A DNA stretch of 64,000 nucleotides, from positions 41,039,942 through 41,103,941 of the forward strand of contig OX387188.1 of NCBI GenBank assembly GCA_947561395.2, in the 5' to 3' direction. The notes below the pieces were generated by a model, which saw only the letters and a program-made list of their open reading frames with translations, made no database searches and was not told where the DNA came from. Origin of the DNA: Buxus sempervirens (Eukaryota; Streptophyta; Magnoliopsida; Buxales; Buxaceae). Both the position numbers and the translations under genes were made by a program. Shown here piece after piece: positions 1-10,412 of the stretch. Within the stretch, counting starts at the first letter, position 1, and every line of letters starts with the position of its first letter.

Positions 1-441
1 CTTGTAATAGCGCACCTCATCCGACGCAGGGTACAGGGACAAAGAAGTGGATTTGGGGGTCATCTTTCTGGAAGCCCACCATAGCTTGGTCCCTTGAAAC
101 TCTTCCGTGATCTCCTCATGGTCATCCATGCTGAGAATTAGACTTTTGCTGTTCTTCACAAGATCGGCCTTGAGCCGCTTTGCCCGCTTGGATGAATTGA
201 CGCTGAGGTAGGTCTCAATGGATTTGAAGAGCTCACTGCGCCTGAACCTATCTCCACCGTATTCACGGAAGGTAATTTGGATGTAAGGATTGAAAAAGCC
301 AATCAGTTTGTGCACAGATCTTTCAAAATAGCTTCGCAGCCAATTTGGGAAATACTGCCGAAACATTGCCGATATAAACATTAAGCCTGCAACCGTTGAT
401 CCGAGGTTTGCCCAGATTTTCCCCATCATCATTGCCATCAT
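1..441 (-). CDS. AAA-ATPase, ASD/BCS1-like (gene 1), N-terminal part
   Basis: Partial minus-strand gene, open for 147 codons from an ATG at 441 to the window edge. The translation has a short start rich in methionines, a hydrophobic segment at about residues 17-32 (probable membrane anchor), then the AAA-associated N-terminal domain found in plant ASD, HSR4 and OM66-like proteins. Landmarks are YIQITFREYGGDRFRRSE, a SIETYLS stretch, LILSMDDHEEITEEF and LWWASRK. The ATPase core would lie left of the window. Plant relatives are about 500 aa, intronless, and sit in mitochondrial outer or ER membranes (family knowledge). No stop or frameshift is visible, unlike genes 2 and 3, so this may be the working member of the array. 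The start was chosen because the homologous start of gene 2 aligns there. Confidence 0.85.
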   Translation of the reverse strand, partial: MMAMMMGKIWANLGSTVAGLMFISAMFRQYFPNWLRSYFERSVHKLIGFFNPYIQITFREYGGDRFRRSELFKSIETYLSVNSSKRAKRLKADLVKNSKSLILSMDDHEEITEEFQGTKLWWASRKMTPKSTSLSLYPASDEVRYYK

Positions 442-795
442 CTTCACCTTGTTAGGAGAATTTCTGGATATTTGTGACATTGTGAACACAAGTACTGATC
501 TGGGTTTAGCTCTACTTTTAGTGTTGCTACCTTTCTGTATGCGTGTGCGGTGTGCGTATATGAACTATATAAAGGCTTGGTGAGTCTTTCTGGTCGTCGT
601 CGGTGGGCGAGTCTTTCACTTTCTATTGTCTGCCACTAACCCGCTTGCTTCGTCCCCAAGAAAAAAATTGGAGAAAGGATTTAGAAAAAAGAAACAAAAT
701 AGTCTTTGCAGCTTAATTTCATGTCGATTAAACAATGACCACAATTTAGGAAGAGACGTGGAAGGGTAGCTATCTGAACCGGCTGTGTGTTGCAA
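442..795. other. AAA gene 1 5' flank
   Basis: Non-coding flank shared with gene 2 (29511-29787 and 30130-30180) and partly with the relics. It aligns up to the MULE-like insertion at 796 and resumes after 3776. No other gene is seen. Confidence 0.6.
564..575 (-). promoter_or_regulatory. Putative TATA box of AAA gene 1
   Basis: Read on the minus strand, the sequence CTTTATATAGT lies about 125 bp upstream of the gene 1 ATG. The relics at 7.8, 11.0 and 62.4 kb keep a shorter CTTTATAGT form at the same place, and gene 2 has lost this stretch. The role is inferred from position and sequence only. Confidence 0.4.
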
Positions 796-1025
796 CCAGA
801 TGAGATCCTGTAGAGGTTCTATCTGCAGTCTGCGATAGAGCCTTTACAGGATTGCGACAAGTGTCCAATTAAAATCTCCGTTGCGTTTTTGCAAAACTAA
901 CGGTGTTTTTTTAAAACGTTAGCGTCAACGGAATTTCGTTTTAGTCGAGGCGGGAAACTTTTGCAGACCAAACCATGCGCCCAAACCATTCAAAAGCTCA
1001 AAAACTCTCTTGCTCTTCTTCTCTT

Positions 1026-1026
<1 letters not shown>

Positions 1027-1060
<34 letters not shown>
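1027..1060 (+). repeat. Poly-G tract, 34 consecutive G
   Basis: An uninterrupted run of 34 G. Runs this long are very rare in plant DNA and can form G-quadruplex structure. The length is likely to be unreliable in sequencing. The ORFs that cross it are not real. Confidence 0.95.
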
Positions 1061-1061
<1 letters not shown>

Positions 1062-1066
1062 ACCAT

Positions 1067-1155
1067 CTTCAACGAGGGTTTTATGTTTTTTTTCAAAAGC
1101 TCTCCTCTGCAAGCAACTTCAACAAGGGTTTCCTTTTCAAAAGCTCTCCTCATGA
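1067..1155 (+). repeat. Imperfect direct repeat, two ~45-bp units
   Basis: Two adjacent units share TTCAACRAGGGTTT, then TTTTCAAAAGCTCTCCTC. They follow the poly-G tract directly. No function is seen. Confidence 0.7.
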
Positions 1156-1504
1156 GTTTGCCTGGACTCATCGTTACGAGCAAGAGCTGGAAGTTTCTCA
1201 AAGGCTACTCCATAGATGCGACTGTCCAACGCACAATGAAATCAGCCGGAGCAGACCTGTCAAGATCTTGGGTGGAGATGCTGCCACGCCTCCCCCAAGT
1301 CCACAAGTGTCGCGAGGAGTTGAATCAGATGCGTCACCGGCCATTCTCCTTTAGATAGTGCCTCTCTGTCTTTGCCCAAAGTCGTCTTCTGGTGTTTTGG
1401 GTTCTTTGCTTTTTATATAATGATCTCGTCATTTTTAATCTCTTTGATTACATCCTTTTCACTTGTTGATTTGTGTGATAAGAAAGACCAATGGGGAAGG
1501 AGAA

Positions 1505-1714
1505 ATGGCGGATTGGGGACCGGTTGTGATAACGGTAGTGCTTTTCGTGCTATTGTCGCCGGGGCTCTTGTTCCAGTTGCCCGGAAGGAACAGAGTGGTG
1601 GAGTTTGGGAACATGCAGACTAGCGGCATGTCTATTCTAGCGCACGCCATCATCTATTTCGGCCTCATCACCATCTTCTGCATCGCTATCGGTGTTCACA
1701 TCTACACTGGATGA
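1505..1714 (+). CDS. DUF3339 small membrane protein
   Basis: A 69-residue protein starting MADWGPVVITVVLFVLLSPG, the standard start and length of plant DUF3339 proteins. It has two hydrophobic segments (about residues 6-24 and 43-66) separated by a polar loop with LPGRNRVVEFGN and QTSG, the family hallmark. An ATG 14 codons upstream (1463) is in frame but adds a tail not typical of the family, so the internal ATG was chosen. The function of the family is unknown; members are predicted small integral membrane proteins. The gene lies inside a TIR-flanked MULE-like element, so it is probably a captured copy, but its frame is intact and no damage is seen. Its promoter is not obvious. Confidence 0.85.
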   Translation: MADWGPVVITVVLFVLLSPGLLFQLPGRNRVVEFGNMQTSGMSILAHAIIYFGLITIFCIAIGVHIYTG

Positions 1715-3131
1715 TAACGTCTTTCTTCTTGATTTGGGATGATTGCAGTCCTTGCTCAAGCTGTTTCATATTTGTGGTGGTTTATTGTTGGGATTTCGAA
1801 TATTTTTATGTATGTGTGAAGATAAAGAGGTCTGGTAGTCGGATCCGTTATGGAAATTTAGGGGTCTAGGCTCTCTTGCCTCCTTTTATGTTTCACTTTT
1901 CCGTGTAGTTCGATTTTGAAGAAATTTTAACTGGAATGCCCAAATGGTTTCTAACTGCTTATAGTCTGATAATCCAATAATCCATGTTTATTGAAAGATT
2001 TCTTCTTGTTCTTTCACATTTCTTGATGGGGGTTGGGGTCGCAGGACGAAAACTTGAAGTGCAATCCCCCAGTGTTTTTGCTTTTTCTGGGAAATTATTG
2101 TCATGCCTTTTCAGCAAACGACCAAATTGAGTCCTGACATCGTTCCAATATAATAAACTTGAACGAAACCTTAACAAGGAATAGTTTTACCAAATTAAAA
2201 GAAGGGGATGAATGTGATCGAAATCGAAGTGTATGTCGCTAATCGGTGGAAAATTCTCTCTTGTTCTAACTTTGAAGTGGTTGATATGTTAGTACATAAT
2301 AATCCAAAAAAAATACCTAAATCCAAAAATTCCATAATAACAATGACAATTTAAAAGTTTCAGGTTTTTATTAACTTCATCTATACGATACGATCATTTT
2401 CACATTAATGTATGGAGTAAAAAATAATATTAGAAAGCACTGTTTTTTGGATTTTCTCAAAATCCGTCACTTCAAAATTCTAAACTAACACCATCCCCTT
2501 TGTGCTACTTTACTCGACGGTGGTCAGCTATCATCCTAACACAAGCCAGACTCTGAATTCCTCACTGGCACTGCAAATAGCATTCGTTTATAGGACAGAG
2601 ACGAAGCACTTCCAAATCCATCCAAAAAATTGACAACAATAATAATTTGAACATATTTACTTCTCATCTTACGCTTCAGCGAAGATGAGACAGGGTACTC
2701 TTTCAAACAACAATTTCGAGCATGCTAGTCTTTACAACCCTTGCCACTAATTTACCAATGCTGAACATCACAGAAACTATAGATCAGTTAATCCAGCATT
2801 ATTTCAGAGATAAATCATCGAGATTTGGATGTACAAAATATCCTCCCTTACTCAAAAACTAAGCCCACATTTGGTTCAAATGTTTACTTGTACTACTCAA
2901 ACCAAGAACACATTCAGAATTTTCTTTCTTTGCGCTCAAAATGTGAAAGGAAGCATTTATCTACAGTTTCTCCAACAATCGATGAAGCGGGAGAAAAACA
3001 GTCGAAGACTCCTTGGTTAAAACTCATTTGGGCAACTGTTGCTAAGCGGCAGCACAAGACATAAACAGTTCATCCGTGATTTCTCCACTCCCCGTCCCTC
3101 TTCTGGATAATCCAGCACATCTCGGAACTCC
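1715..3131. other. Non-coding interior of the MULE-like element
   Basis: AT-rich sequence between the DUF3339 and DUF1677 genes. Its start is probably the DUF3339 3' UTR. No conserved coding segment, RNA gene or further repeat was recognised; ORFs here look like chance frames. Confidence 0.5.
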
Positions 3132-3484
3132 ATGATTCTTCAACTAGCAGTCTTCTCCCACACAAAACTTTCCATGCTACAGTTGTTGAGTTCTCAGGTG
3201 GAAGTCGAGTTCACAAAATGCGATTGCTGCGGTTTAACAGAGGAATGTACACCGGCTTACATAACTCGGATTTGCGAGAGGTATCAAGGCAGATGGATCT
3301 GTGGTCGTTGTGCCGAAGCAGTTAAAGACGAGATTTTCAGATCGGAAAGCTCATCAGCAGTGAAGAAGCCTTGAACAGACACACAAACTTCTGCAAAAAA
3401 TCGTCAAGTCCTCCTCCAAATCCAATAAAGCATCTGATCCTTGCCACGAGACAACTTTTCTGGTGGAGCTTTGATTCGCCTTGA
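3132..3484 (+). pseudogene. DUF1677 family protein, frameshifted
   Basis: Frame 1 (from 3132) carries the DUF1677 core: VEFTKCDCCGLTEECTPAYI, then the CERYQGRWICGRCAEAVKDE stretch, with paired cysteines that suggest metal binding. Frame 1 stops at 3374. The family's C-terminal part continues in another frame from about 3350: SEEALNRH, FCKKSSSPPPNP, then LATRQL. That frame meets TGA at 3482-3484 where relatives usually have an arginine, followed by SLGSTP. So there is one frameshift plus one probable nonsense change. The function of DUF1677 is unknown. It lies in the same TIR-bounded element as the DUF3339 gene. The start upstream of the domain is uncertain. Confidence 0.75.
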
Positions 3485-3776
3485 AGTCTTGGATCGACTC
3501 CCAACAATCCTCTCAGATTTTCGTCTGAGCAGATTTTGAACAGTCGAAATTCAAATTTTGAAAACGGGGAGAGAGTTGAAAACAGGGAAAGAATGTAGAC
3601 CTCCAAAATTTGAAAACGGAGAGAGAGATTGAAAAGTGCTCGTTTCCGTTAGGCGTCAAAGCTTGTTTCCGTTATTTGCTAAAGCGGAAAGCCTCCGCTT
3701 TGAGTGGACAGATGGCAAGATCTTGTAAAGGCTCTATCGCGGACTGCAGATAGAGCCTCTACAGGATCTCATCTGG

Positions 3777-5125
3777 AGTACAACACAACTCTGCATGTCA
3801 TGGTTGCTTGTTGACTTCTTAGAAAATCTGAACCTATTAAAATAAAGAACTGTACTGCCGATTCAACATTGAGTAGCAAAAATAACTTGAAGGGTAACCG
3901 GAGATGCAATTAGCAGCCCATGTACTAATGTGAACACCCTGCTTGATTGAAAGGACATGAGATTACAATATTAATGCAGTCTTTGGAGTCTGGATTAATT
4001 AAGAACAATCACAATGTGTTACCAAAAAAAAAAAAAAAAAAGAACAATCACAATGATGAGGAGTGCCAAGGGGCTAAACAAGCATTATCTATACTATTAG
4101 TAAAGTGAACTATGGGGAATATTCTTCAGATGGACCTCCCTTTTTCTTCCTAGAAATTTCCTCATCAAATCAAGAAATTAATCAATATTCATCATCAACT
4201 GTAGCCGCCCATTCAAATATTCTTAATTTGCAAAGTAACCATGTCTATCTTTGAAAAGACTATCATCCAAAGGGGGCCATGGTAACCACCTATATCAAAC
4301 CTACAGCATGCACGTGCCTCTCCTAATCTAATAAATGTCAAGGCAACTTACCCTTGGGAATTGCACAAAAGACCTATACCATTTAAACAACTATTGCATC
4401 TAAAAGCTTAAGCTGATAAATAAAGGTGTAACTACACATATCAAGGGCCAGCATGCCAACATTAATGGCCAAGCATGCACTTTTTCATGCTACCACCTCC
4501 CCTGTTGCCATTCTAAGACTTTGAAAGCTCCTACCTGCAGACTGTGTTGTGGTTCTCGGAGGACCCTCCAACAAAGATTCTCAATACCATAGGCTTAAAA
4601 TCAAATATATCGAAACTGAAAGGGTTCCGCCAATCTACCAAGCTCACGTACTCATAGAAATAGCCAAATAGGAAATCTCTTATCTGGTTGCAGTGACACT
4701 TCCACGAGTTTAGCTGACTGGCCGCCTATGGTCCCTTTGCATGGAAGTCAGTCCACTGAGTCACCAGTTTGGCAGCTAGGTTTAAAGGCGAGCGAAAGTG
4801 AACTTGCATCCCATTCTTCCCCAAAACCATCCTTTATCTATTGATTTTTACTGTTGCAACAACATCAAAATTTACATACAGATTTAGGCGTTGTGCCTAT
4901 ATCTAGGGAGAGATGGAGAATTTTCATCATCTTATATATATCTACGGGAGAGATGAAGAGAGATAAAGTTTGTCTTCTCGTTTTCATGTGTAATTTGTGT
5001 ACAGGATCTTATTCTAAGCTTATTTTGTGGAGGTTGTTTACCTGAAACTGAAAGCGACCATTATCATATATCATTAAAAATAGCTAAGATACCTTCATCA
5101 GGACACATATTTTTCAATACACCCT
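3777..5125. repeat. AAA-array spacer, copy 1 (matches 18446-19516)
   Basis: 3777-3930 continues the AAA 5' flank shared with about 30180-30390. From about 3930 to 5115 it matches 18446-19516, for example GAACACCCTG, the ACTATTAGTAAAG motif, and the CCTGAAACTGAAAGC end. This is the intergenic spacer of the tandem array. It includes an 18-A run near 4024. No gene is seen. Confidence 0.75.
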
Positions 5126-7638
5126 TGTAAGCACCCAAATTTTGCACACCAAAATTCATTGAGCTAAGAGTCATAATCTAAGCAGACATAAGAGCAAAAA
5201 ATGAGATTTTTAAATAAGTTGAGTTGACTACAAATTTTGACACCATTGAAAAGAGGAAATTGGCACGATTCCAACGGCATTGACTGTGCGTGAATCGGAG
5301 TTAGAACAAAAAATTTATGGCTAAAACAATTAGAGGGCATTTTTGTAAATTTTTGCGGATCGCTACCGTCACGTGGCATGAGACATGAGCATGCCACATG
5401 GCAAAAAAAAAGGGGTTGTTTCGTAAAAGAAAAGCCAAACATAAAATGAATAAATAAATTATAAAATACTAAAATAATAAAAATCAATAAATTAAAAAAT
5501 AATAAAAAATTAATTAAAAAAATGTAATAAAAACATGTAGCCTGTTAATTAATTAATGGACGGTCGGCTTCCGGCGCACGCCCGACCAATCATTCATAGC
5601 ACCCTTCGATGCCATGAGTTTCGAGGATGGCACACGCCCGACCAATCATTTATAGATCATTCATAGCACCGTTTGATGCCATGACTTTCGAGGAATGCTC
5701 TCCTCTCCAGAAGAAAAAAAAGAGGAGAGAAACCTGGAGAGTTAAAAAAAAAACAAGGGAGAGAAAAGAACCCCAGAGAAATCTTGGGGTAAGAGTCTAG
5801 AAGAGAGATTCAGCTGAGAATGAAACGATATATTTAAATGAAACTGAGGGTTTTAGTGATAGTCGATCAGGTTGACTAGGAGAATCGAACGGGGGAAAAA
5901 TTTTGGCTTCCTTCACTTGCACTATTCATCGTCTCATTCCCATTTCGGAGCACAGCAACTTCAATTCTTCAGGAGCTCCAAACCCAAGCTGGACAAATTC
6001 CTCATTCAGGTACTAATGTACTATCCTTGTTGTAACATAGATGTTATATACGTATTTGTGAATTGCAAGCAAGGTAAGATATAAAAAAAAAACAAAGAAG
6101 TTCAGCAGCGGGTTCGATCCACATGGCCGAACCTGTGTGGCCTTCTAAGTTCTTCATTTTGTTTTTAATACCATTTATTTATCTTGTTCGTTGTTATTAC
6201 TTTTGTTTTGTTGGTTCGTGAATGCAAAATATGGAATAAATGGGAGGGAAATAACGATAAAAAATGCTTCACGCATTCTTCAGTTTTGAATGAATTGGAA
6301 ATGGATTCTTAAACCCACCTTCAGATTTCGATCATGTATCATCTTGAACTTGAAATACATGAAATTAAAACCAAAAACTAGGAGATTTGGCTCGAATTAG
6401 CTGCTGAAATAAAATGATTTCTAGAAAAATTCGGTCATTTTTAAAACCCCAAAGGATGGAGCAAATCCTCCCAATTTCCAATGAGTTGTCTCTAAAATAG
6501 ATCAATGATTTTTTTTATAATTTTTTTTTTCGGTTGCTAAAACAGCAACCAAAACCAAACCCGAAACAATGGATTGTACGAACATGGCTTGGGGATTTAT
6601 TTTGTAAATTTGATTAACATTAGGGGCAATTGTGATATTTTAAAAATACCAAGGTTTAAATTTAAATTTTATCTTCTTTTACTTTCTGAACTTTCATTTC
6701 AAAACTCACCCGTTTCTAAGTTTCACTAATTCACTTATTTCCTCATTTTTAAAAGCATTTTTTTTTAGTGCAAATTTTTTTTATAGTGTTCCTCATTTTG
6801 AGTGCTCTACGGTGTGAACCAATAAATTTATGGGGAACAGCATCTAAAAATGATCATTTTGCCCTCGTCAATTAGTCGGGCCTTCTAATGGGCCAGGATT
6901 AACTTAAACTTGAATTAGGCTTTCTAGTGAGCCTAGTCATCAAGCATGCACCAGTCGGGCTTATTCATGGGTCCTATTCAAACTTGACTCAATAACGAGT
7001 CCAAAAAGGCCCAAAAGTTTTGGTTTGCAAAAGCCCAAACCATTTTAGCAGCATGTTCACAAAACATCACATGAAGTGAATAAAACAATCCAACTAAATT
7101 CACAAATGCGAACCTACTATGCAGGGTGGCTCGGGGTGTTCACAGACTTCCCCGGGTCATAATCAGGTCACTTAGCCGGACTCTGGGTTCAGACAAAATA
7201 AGCCTGGGTGACTGCTTACACCCTCAAATCCATGAGCAGTGGCGACTCCAAAATCAAATTGAACTGGCTAAGGACATTAAAACCAAAAAAATCAAAAAAT
7301 ACAAAAAGGCGAGTCAACCCACACGCAACCGTGCGACCCGCAACCCGAAGGGGGGTGCTCACACTGGCGGAACCACGTTGAAGCTAGGGGGGCAACTAAC
7401 TTTTACTTTTTTATGAAAATATATATATATATATTTTTATATGTTTTAATTAAAATTTAAGTTTTGCCCCTTCCAACTCATTAAAATTTCTACATTTCAT
7501 GAAAACCCCCTCTAAAATTTCTGGTTTGCCCCCCCCCCCCAACTCATTGAAATTTCTATATTTTATGAGAAGTGTTAATTGAAAATTTTTTTTGCCCCCT
7601 CAGATTTGGAGTCCTGGTTCTGCCACTGGGTGCACACA
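5126..7638 (+). mobile_element. Solo LTR E, TGTAAGCACC...GGTGCTCACA family
   Basis: It begins TGTAAGCACC and ends in GGTGCTCACA once the MITE in its last bases is removed. The flanking 5-bp target duplication is ACCCT (5121-5125) and ACCAT (7639-7643), one mismatch. It belongs to the same family as the elements at 11629-16257 (reverse) and 34699-40635. All carry GCAGTGGCGACTCC about 80-110 bp before the 3' end, and a module with GATTCCAACG near the 5' end (one copy here). There is no coding capacity. The large LTR resembles those of plant Ty3-gypsy Tat/Ogre-type elements, but the lineage is inference. LTR length without the MITE is about 2.24 kb. Confidence 0.8.
7362..7628. mobile_element. 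hAT-type MITE in the 3' end of LTR E
   Basis: Terminal inverted repeats CACTGGCGGAACCA (left) and CAGTGGCAGAACCA (right end, reverse complement). 8-bp target duplication GGTGCTCA (7354-7361) and GGTGCACA (7629-7636), one mismatch. It has no coding capacity. Excising it restores the LTR terminus. Confidence 0.75.
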
Positions 7639-7849
7639 ACCATTCTTAAAGAGTTAAAACCCACTACGTGATCTGAGGTGTGCCTAGATTTTCCCCATCA
7701 TCATTGCCACCATCTTCACCTTGTTAGGATAATTTATGGATATTTGTGTCATTGTGAAGTGTGAACACAAGTATTGATCTATGTTTAGCTCTACTTTTAG
7801 TGCTGCTACCTTTCTGTATGTGTGTGCGTATATGAACTATAAAGACTTG
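7639..7849 (-). pseudogene. AAA-ATPase relic A (ends and flank only)
   Basis: 7644-7680 matches the AAA 3' flank (GAGTTAAAACCCA). It is joined directly to the first codons of an AAA gene read on the minus strand (CCCATCATCATTGCC... at about 7693-7715) and its 5' flank, ending in the TATA-like ACTATAAAG. The whole gene body is deleted. The 5' flank continues after the Harbinger insertion at 9110. Confidence 0.7.
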
Positions 7850-8134
7850 GGCTGCGTTTGGTAACACTTTTCGGAAGTACTTTTTTGCTTTTGAAAGCAA
7901 AAAATTGCTTTTAAAAGCAAAAGTACCGTTTGGTAACGCACACGAGAAGCAATTTACTAAAAGCAAAGAAGCAATTTTATTGCTTTTCACCGGAAGCAAC
8001 AAAACGTTACTTCTCAATTTTTTTACAAAATTGCTTTATTGCTTTCAAAACCCCTGGATACCCTATTGCTTTATTCCTATATTAAAGATGATGCTTCCAT
8101 ACTCACTTAAGAAGTAATAACGTATTGTTATTGA

Positions 8135-8568
8135 TAGAGCTAGCAAAATGCCACCCGACCCGACGGGTCAATTCGATTATAAATGGGTTGGGTTGACTCG
8201 TTTATTAATTGGGTTGGGGAAACCCCAACCCGCCAGTAATCGGGTCAACCCGATTATGACCCGCCAACCCGACAGGTAACCTGATTAAAAAAAATGGCAA
8301 AAGTATCATGTTTCGACCCGATTAACCCCAAAATCCGACCCGAACACGGTACAACTGGATCCAATTAATCCCCCGACCCTATTTTAATAATATTTTTTGA
8401 AAAATAAAAATAATAATAAACGGGTTGGCGGGTTGAACCCGTTTATTGGCGGGTTGGGTTTGGGTTGGGGGTTTTCCAACCCGCCTTAATTTAGTCCAAC
8501 CCGATTATGATCCGATTAACCCCAACTCGATTATGACCCGACCCGAACCCGACCCATTGCTAGCTCTA
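8135..8568. mobile_element. hAT MITE nested in the Harbinger transposase
   Basis: Ends TAGAGCTAGCAA and its inverse. 8-bp target duplication GTTATTGA (8127-8134) and GTTATTGC (8569-8576), one mismatch. The interior is dominated by CGACCCGA / GGGTTGGGTT repeats. Its removal rejoins the transposase coding sequence. Confidence 0.85.
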
Positions 8569-8798
8569 GTTATTGCTTGTTGTGCATTACATAATTTATC
8601 AGAATGCAAGCACATGAAGATAATTTATTCACAGAATTTGAAGATGAGGAAATGGTGGTCGAAGATAAGCTAGCAGGTTCAAGTTCAAAACAACCCATAG
8701 AGATTGATGTGACGGCTAGATCTCGACGAGAGATGTCAGAATTAAGATACTCAATTGCACATAGACTAGCTAGTGCATATGGATTAGCACAATGGTGA
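8569..8798 (+). pseudogene. Harbinger transposase C-terminal remnant
   Basis: The frame right after the MITE reads VIACCALHNLSE, matching the conserved ACCxLHN segment near the C-terminus of PIF/Harbinger (HARBI1-like) transposases. The acidic tail (HEDNLFTEFEDEE...) is in another frame from 8604 and ends at 8798 with a stop after SAYGLAQW. So there is at least one frameshift, and the catalytic N-terminal part is missing. Confidence 0.65.
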
Positions 8799-9109
8799 TA
8801 TTAGATACTTGTTTAGTTATTTGAATGTAATTAAATGACTATTTTATGAATCTTTTATAATATTGGACTTATATTTTTGAGTATATTTCTAAGTACAATA
8901 CATAAATTGTGTACAATACTTTTATGAAAGCAAAAAGCAATTTCTATGTTACTGCAATTACCAAAAATGCTTTTTTTCTTCTTAGAAGCAAAGCAAAAGT
9001 TTACCCCAAACGCATTTGCTTCAAGAAAAGATCTTTCGAAAAGCATAAAATTGCTTTTTGCTTTCTTGCTTTTAGAAGCAAAAAAGCAAAAGCGTTACCA
9101 AACGCAGCC

Positions 9110-9340
9110 TTGGTGAGTTACAAAATACTTAATTTGTAAATGTTTTTGTGGAGCCCACTTAGAAAAGATTCCAAATTACATGTGGTTGGATTATGTTGAC
9201 GTGGCATAGCAAATTAGTAAAATAGGGAAAAGCTAGGGGTTATTTGGACATAGATTATTAGGACTAAATTTTTCGTGGTGCCCACGTAGAAAAGATTCCA
9301 AATTGCATGCGGTTCGGTTATGCTGATGTGACATAATAAA
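9110..9340. repeat. AAA 5' flank with internal ~135-bp direct duplication
   Basis: Two imperfect adjacent units, each holding CCCACTTAGAAAAGATTCC (or CCCACGTAG...), TGATGTGACAT/TGACGTGGCAT, and GGACATAGATTATTAG. The same two-unit arrangement recurs at 11041-11320 and 62380-62665. This copy breaks off at about 9340. Confidence 0.75.
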
Positions 9341-10412
9341 CACACAAAAAACACGAACAGAGAAAAACGGCAGACAAAAAAGAAAGAAAAAAACACCGTA
9401 GGATTTCAAAAACCCTACATAAAACGTAGTTCTCTGAACACTTCAGATAAAAAAACCTTTGGGCCTTCTTGAGAAGATAATGATCAAATAGATTGTAAGG
9501 GTATGTATTTACTGAAACCAAAACAGGGTATTTATAGAAAAGATAAAGCATCCGTTGGAAAAGGAACATTATGGAAGACACCTCTAAATCATGTGAGAAT
9601 AAAAGTACTCACACCAAAACCGTTTGATACATATTCTCTTTTTTTGAGTGTCAAGAGGGTGCTATTAAGTTTGTTAAAGGTTTCCTTTGCTTGAGTGGAA
9701 TTCCTTCCATCTTTGTCTTGGGAGAGATTTACGTTGTGGAAATAGCAAATTCATCTTTATCTTGAATTCCAACGACATGAGTGTAGCAATCTTTCTTCCG
9801 TTGCGAGTTTCAACTTGGAATTGAAGCGTTTCCGGGTATGCTTTCTTTATTTAAATTCAATTCCTACACTTTTTCTTTATTAAATTACTCCAACTGGAAT
9901 GAGTTCCACGGAAATAGGGCTATCACAATAGCGTAAAGTTTCACATGAATCACATTAGCCTGGCTTGTGGCGGCTAGCCGGCTAGGCCTATCGAAAAGTT
10001 AGACATGCAGGACCTGAGGTTAGTTTTGCATTGCCAGCAAGGTAAAGAAAGGTAAATCAACAATGCAAAAGAAATGAGCATTGTATTGTAGACAACCAAA
10101 ATGGGAATCCATAAGCACCCTTGCAAGACTCCGTACAGGGGGCTCTCCTGCATGTGCCTTCTTGGAGTTCCCTTTCTTGGCTTGCATCCCTCATTTCGAA
10201 GGTTACACCAAAATTCCTTCCAAGCCTCTTTGAACATCATCTCATCTGATAACGGTGGCTTCACTTGTAGGGTCTGCGCAATGGATCTCATCCCGTATGT
10301 TCTAGAAGCATCCGATTTTGTTGCGAAGGTGCTCTATAAAGCCACTCGTTCTCTGTGTCTGTCTTTCGCTCACTCTCTTTCTTTCTCCGTTTCTCCTTCC
10401 GTGTATTTTCTC
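9341..10412. other. Unassigned insert between two AAA relics
   Basis: Not shared with the other relic copies. A minus-strand open frame (9974-10291) contains a fairly protein-like stretch (EAWKEFWCNLRNEGCKPRKG, then RRHMQESPLYGVLQG) followed by what could be a splice donor at about 10122. I do not recognise it. 10300-10412 looks like a promoter and leader for the ORF at 10413. The rest shows no recognisable gene. Confidence 0.3.
10333..10340 (+). promoter_or_regulatory. Putative TATA box of the 10413 ORF
   Basis: TCTATAAA lies about 75 bp before the ATG at 10413. A CT-rich leader (TCTGTCTTTCGCTCACTCTC) follows, as is common in plant 5' UTRs. Inference from composition and spacing. Confidence 0.45.

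Larger units (their letters stand above)
796..3776. mobile_element. MULE-like element with ~60-bp TIRs carrying host gene pieces
   Basis: The left end (796-853) and right end (3717-3776) are inverted copies of each other with a handful of mismatches. Both begin CCAGATGAGATCCTGTAGAG when read inward, and weaker similarity extends further (TGTCCA, then TAACGG blocks). The AAA gene 2 flank at about 30150-30200 lacks this whole block, which acts as an empty site. Between the ends lie a DUF3339 gene and a broken DUF1677 gene, and no transposase. This fits a Pack-MULE, a non-autonomous Mutator-like element that has captured genes. I could not find a clean 9-11 bp target duplication, so the superfamily is inferred. 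Confidence 0.6.
7850..9109. mobile_element. PIF/Harbinger element with TTG target duplication
   Basis: Ends are GGCTGCGTTTGGTAAC and its inverse GTTACCAAACGCAGCC, with TTG on both sides (7847-7849, 9110-9112). Other copies of the flank (62370, 11037) read ACTTGGTGAG without the insert. Subterminal regions are full of AAGCAAAAAGC-like repeats. It carries a remnant of a Harbinger-type transposase and a nested hAT MITE. Confidence 0.8.

Noticed and set aside
961-1358. Overlapping ORFs on both strands with polyglycine or polyproline
   Set aside because: They are produced by the 34-G run and share no family features; frames overlap on opposite strands.
1372-1623. ORF of 83 aa overlapping the DUF3339 gene
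   Set aside because: Different frame from the recognised DUF3339 protein.
7546-7704. Possible tRNA or small RNA gene
   Set aside because: No cloverleaf or A/B box could be drawn; the sequence is MITE end plus AAA flank. I found no convincing tRNA anywhere in the window.
10101-10412. N-terminal extension of the 10413 ORF
   Set aside because: Covers the promoter-like region and the complement of another protein-like frame; the ATG at 10413 after the CT-rich leader fits better.
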